A stretch of DNA of 64,000 bases from contig NZ_LAXJ01000003.1 in NCBI RefSeq assembly GCF_001441615.1, positions 372,001 through 436,000 on the forward strand, read 5' to 3'. The notes beneath the pieces are model-generated. The model had not been told where the DNA came from. It was given only the letters and a program-made list of their open reading frames with translations, and made no database searches. The stretch comes from Roseovarius atlanticus. GTDB lineage: Bacteria; Pseudomonadota; Alphaproteobacteria; Rhodobacterales; Rhodobacteraceae. Both the position numbers and the translations under genes were made by a program. Within the stretch, counting starts at the first letter, position 1. Each line of letters begins with the position of its first letter. This document shows positions 61,213 through 64,000 of the stretch, in pieces.

Positions 61213-61405
61213 CGGGCGCCGCGTGGGTTTTCACCCACCCTACGCTGTGGCGAAGCGTGTGTGCGAGCGGCGCGGTGGGGTGAAACCCCACCCTACGCGT
61301 TGGTGAAGTGTCTGTGCGAGCGGCGCGGTGGGGTGGAATTCCACCCTACGCGTTGGCGAAGCGTCTGTGCGCGGGGCGCGGTGGGGTGGAACCCCAGGCT
61401 ACGGG
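61213..61405. repeat. 53-bp tandem repeat of type A hairpins, four units
   Basis: CCCTACG recurs at 61238, 61291, 61344 and (as GGCTACG) 61397, exactly 53 bases apart. Each unit contains a hairpin: GTGGGTTTTCACCCAC, GTGGGGTGAAACCCCAC, GGGTGGAATTCCACCC and the degenerate GTGGGGTGGAACCCCAG. The stems vary but pairing is mostly retained. Confidence 0.88.
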
Positions 61406-61413
61406 GCTGGCGG

Positions 61414-61827
61414 TTATTTCCGGGAGCGCAGTTTGAAGACGCCTGTCGCCTCGGCGATGAGGGTGCCGGTGTCGTCGCGGACCTCGCCTTTGGCAAAGAA
61501 GGTGGAGCGGCCTCCGCCGGTCACGCGGGCCTCGGCCACCAGGTGGGTGCCGGTGGCGCGGGCGAGGTAGTTGACCGTCATGCTGAGTGTCAGGGCGTTC
61601 TGCTTGATCTTCGGATCGCCGGTGAAGCAGCCGCAGAAGCCCATCGCGGTGTCGAGGATCGCGGCATAGACACCGCCGTGGGGCAGGCCCTGGCGGTTCA
61701 TCAGGTGGGGCGCAATGGGAGCCTCGACCCGGGCATAACCTTCGGACCAGTCGGTCATGTCGAAGCCGAGAGTTTCGGAGAGTGGTGAGGGCGCCTCGCG
61801 CAGGTTGGGGTCGAAGGTGTCGGTCAT
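61414..61827 (-). CDS. PaaI-family acyl-CoA thioesterase
   Basis: 137 residues, hotdog fold. Catalytic region LPHGGVYAAILDTAMGF (HGG..D). Hydrolyses acyl-CoA thioesters. ATG 61827 overlaps the stop of the phosphotransferase gene (ATGA). Confidence 0.88.
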   Translation of the reverse strand: MTDTFDPNLREAPSPLSETLGFDMTDWSEGYARVEAPIAPHLMNRQGLPHGGVYAAILDTAMGFCGCFTGDPKIKQNALTLSMTVNYLARATGTHLVAEARVTGGGRSTFFAKGEVRDDTGTLIAEATGVFKLRSRK

Positions 61828-62843
61828 TCGGTGGCGGCCTTTAGCCCGGAGTGGGCGAAGAAGGGAACGTAGGCGCCCAGTTTCAGGGCGCGGTCGGGGT
61901 CGGAGGCGTTGCCGTCGAGAGCGCGTTTCTTGACGCCTTGCAGGATGGCGGCCATGCGGAAATAGGTGAAGGCGAGGTAGAAGTGGAAGTTCTCGATACC
62001 CGGAATGCTGCGGCGGTCACAATACGTGTCGATGAACTGCTGGTCGGACCAGAGGCCGTGGGCGGCGCGGTCGATCCCCTCTAGCCCGCGCCCTTCGGTG
62101 GTGGCGGGCATGGACCATTGCATGATGACCGCCGCGAGATCGGCATAGGGGTGGCCTGTCGTCGACAGCTCCCAATCGAGCACTGCGGCGACGCGGGGGG
62201 CATCGGGCGCGAAGAGCAGGTTGTCGAGGCGGTAGTCGCCATGGACCAGCGTGCGCTGGCCGTCATCGGGGGGCATGTTGGCGAAGAGCCAGTCGATGAG
62301 GGCGTCCATCTCGGCGATGTCCTCGGTCGCGGTGGCGCGATATTGCTGGGTCCAACGCTCGGTCTGGCGTTCGCAGTAGTGGCCGGGGGGGCCGTAGTCG
62401 GTAAGGCCGGTGGCGTCGAGATCGACGGAATGGATGGCCACGAGGGTTCGGTTCATGGCGTCGATGAGGGGGGCGCGGTTTTCTGGGTCAACTTCGGGCA
62501 GGGACGGCTGGTCGAAATTGCGGCCTTCGACATGGTCCATGACGTAGAAGGTCGAGCCGATCACGCTGTCGTCCTCGCAAAGGGCGAGCATTTTTGGGAC
62601 CGGCACGTCGGTGTCCGCCAGTGCCTTTTGCACGCGGTATTCGCGGTCGACGGCATGGGCGGATTTGAGCAGCACGCCGGGGGGTTTGCGGCGCAGGACG
62701 AAGCGGCCCGAGGGAGTATCGAGCCGGTAGGTGGGGTTGGATTGCCCGCCGGAGAACTTGGTGGCGGTGATCGGGCCTTCGAGCGCGGGCAGGTGAGTCC
62801 TGGCCCACGCCTCGAGCGCCGCAGTGTCCAGCGATAGGCTCAC
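61824..62843 (-). CDS. APH-type phosphotransferase associated with acyl-CoA metabolism
   Basis: 339 residues of the ACAD10-like aminoglycoside-phosphotransferase family. Brenner motif LVHGDYRLDNLLF, followed by AAVLDWELSTTGHPYADL (metal Asp); N-terminal GGQSNPTYRLDT. Usually encoded with acyl-CoA dehydrogenases or ligases, as here. Overlaps both neighbours. Confidence 0.88.
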   Translation of the reverse strand: MSLSLDTAALEAWARTHLPALEGPITATKFSGGQSNPTYRLDTPSGRFVLRRKPPGVLLKSAHAVDREYRVQKALADTDVPVPKMLALCEDDSVIGSTFYVMDHVEGRNFDQPSLPEVDPENRAPLIDAMNRTLVAIHSVDLDATGLTDYGPPGHYCERQTERWTQQYRATATEDIAEMDALIDWLFANMPPDDGQRTLVHGDYRLDNLLFAPDAPRVAAVLDWELSTTGHPYADLAAVIMQWSMPATTEGRGLEGIDRAAHGLWSDQQFIDTYCDRRSIPGIENFHFYLAFTYFRMAAILQGVKKRALDGNASDPDRALKLGAYVPFFAHSGLKAATE

Positions 62844-64000
62844 GCGCCGTCCTCGCGCAGGTCGGGGTGAACGTAGTCAGAGAGCTGCTCGCGCAGGGTC
62901 AGCTTGGAGACCTTGGCGGTGGCCGTCAGCGGCAGGGCATCGGTGAAGAGGATGTCGTCGGGCATCTGCCACTTGGCGAAATGCGGCTCCAAGTGAGCGT
63001 GGATGTCCGCGAGAGTGGGCTTTTCCTCACCGGCGGGGACCACGACCAGAACAGGGCGTTCGTCCCACTTGGGGTGGGGTACGGCGATGACGGCGCAGGT
63101 GTCGATCATCGGATGCGAGATGGCGGCGTTTTCGAGGTCGATGGAGCTGATCCATTCGCCGCCCGATTTCACCAGGTCCTTGGCGCGGTCGCGCACGATC
63201 AGGCGGCCGTTGGCGTCGACGGTGGCGACGTCGCCGGTGCCGAACCAGCCGTCTTCGTCAATGGCCGCAGAGGTGGCGTCGTCGTTCTGATAGTAGCCGG
63301 AGATGACGGTGCTGCCGCGGACGAAAAGCTCGCCCGGGGTTTCGCCATCGTGCGGCACGAGGGTGCCGTCATCGTCCTTGAGTTTGAACTCGACGCCGAA
63401 GAGGCGGCGGCCGGCGCCGACCTTGGCATCGACGCGCTCGTCGAAGGGCGCGTCGGCAAGGCGGCTGGGCAGGATCCCGCGGGTGCCGATGGGGCTCATC
63501 TCGGTCATGCCCCACGCCTGGTTCACGTTGACGCCCATCTCTTCGAAGGCGGCGATCATCGAGCGGGGGGCGGCGGAGCCCCCGACGACGAGGTCCTTGA
63601 AGCCGTCGGGGGGCGTGCCGCGCTTTGCGATCTCCTGTTGCAGGCCGGCCCAGACGGTGGGCACGCCCCAGGCGGAGAAGACTTGTTCGGCATCCATCAG
63701 ATCATAGAGGCTGGCCCCGTCGAGGTGGCGGCCCGGCATGACCATGGTCATACCCGCCAGCGGCGCGGTATAGGGCATCCCCCACGCATTGACGTGAAAG
63801 AGCGGGACGACGGGCAGCACGCGCGCGCCGTGGCGCAGGCTTTGCGGGTGCCCGGCGATGACCAGAAGCGCGTGCAGCACGGTGGAGCGGTGCGAATAGA
63901 GCGCGCCCTTGGGGTTGCCGGTGGTGCCCGAGGTGTAGCAGAGGCCGGCCGCGGTATCCTCGGGGAAGCTGGGCCAGTCGTAGGTCTGGGGCTGGTCCGC
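62840..64000 (-). CDS. Acyl-CoA synthetase (AMP-binding), 5' end outside window
   Basis: 387 residues visible; the gene continues beyond base 64000. Contains the P-loop CYTSGTTGNPKG, then VPLFHVNAWG, GWFGTGDVATVDANGRL, VIAVPHPKWDERPV and the Lys-bearing ending ATAKVSKLTLREQL. Adenylates a fatty acid and forms its CoA thioester. First gene of the run with phosphotransferase and thioesterase. Confidence 0.9.
   Translation of the reverse strand, partial: ADQPQTYDWPSFPEDTAAGLCYTSGTTGNPKGALYSHRSTVLHALLVIAGHPQSLRHGARVLPVVPLFHVNAWGMPYTAPLAGMTMVMPGRHLDGASLYDLMDAEQVFSAWGVPTVWAGLQQEIAKRGTPPDGFKDLVVGGSAAPRSMIAAFEEMGVNVNQAWGMTEMSPIGTRGILPSRLADAPFDERVDAKVGAGRRLFGVEFKLKDDDGTLVPHDGETPGELFVRGSTVISGYYQNDDATSAAIDEDGWFGTGDVATVDANGRLIVRDRAKDLVKSGGEWISSIDLENAAISHPMIDTCAVIAVPHPKWDERPVLVVVPAGEEKPTLADIHAHLEPHFAKWQMPDDILFTDALPLTATAKVSKLTLREQLSDYVHPDLREDGA

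Noticed and set aside
61213-61405. CRISPR array
   Set aside because: Repeats are palindromic, spacers are nearly identical between units, and no cas genes are present.

Overview
The window is a high-GC chromosomal segment from an alphaproteobacterium, most likely a marine Rhodobacterales (Roseobacter-group) member. The evidence is a ccoI-ccoS end of a cbb3-oxidase assembly cluster, a DMSP lyase DddP that keeps every catalytic position, a reductive pyrimidine catabolic locus, split glutamate-synthase genes of the glx/mgs type, and CtrA-like boxes. No rRNA, tRNA, CRISPR array, prophage or transposase was seen. Genes are tightly packed, many with 4-base ATGA/GTGA overlaps. Three dispersed palindrome families occupy most of the longer gaps.

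Layout. 1-2.1 kb: 3' end of copper ATPase ccoI, then ccoS. 2.3-6.0 kb: a D,D-carboxypeptidase with a SPOR domain, and a two-gene K+ uptake system (KtrA/TrkA plus TrkH/KtrB). 6.2-18.8 kb: reductive pyrimidine degradation, with an NMT1-type ABC importer, dihydropyrimidinase, a ureidopropionase-type amidohydrolase, a RutR-like regulator and PreA/PreT. A nearly identical palindrome lies in front of rutR/hyuC and in front of preT, so one regulator probably controls both arms. 19-25 kb: a GntR regulator with its own operator, two adjacent Lin0512-family genes, a NicO/UreH-like membrane protein, a methanethiol-oxidase-type selenium-binding protein, a PRC-barrel protein and small genes. 25.4-31.5 kb: smc, an rRNA-type methyltransferase and a lytic transglycosylase. 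31.7-40.9 kb: a lone receiver-domain protein behind tandem CtrA-like boxes, a hydrolase-OsmC fusion, a FlgO/CsgG-like pair, dddP, a periplasmic GDPD and divergent hemE/hemC.

41-58.3 kb holds the most interesting accessory block. A GntR gene diverges from a glutamine-synthetase-like gene followed by three split glutamate-synthase genes, two proteins I do not recognise and a Nit-type amidase. A second GntR gene with a 26-bp operator then heads a nine-gene, translationally coupled run: DapA-like, PuuC-like aldehyde dehydrogenase, ProC-like reductase, MttB-family methyltransferase, cytochrome P450, two SDRs and an OrdL/PuuB-like FAD oxidase. I infer catabolism of an unidentified N-methylated or quaternary amine, with the first operon capturing the released amine or methylamine as glutamate derivatives. 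No transporter and no corrinoid protein is present in the window, so the substrate is open.

58.3-64 kb: a CueR-copA copper-efflux pair with a textbook 19-bp-spacer MerR promoter, a 53-bp tandem repeat of hairpins, and a thioesterase, APH-like phosphotransferase and acyl-CoA ligase operon cut by the window end.
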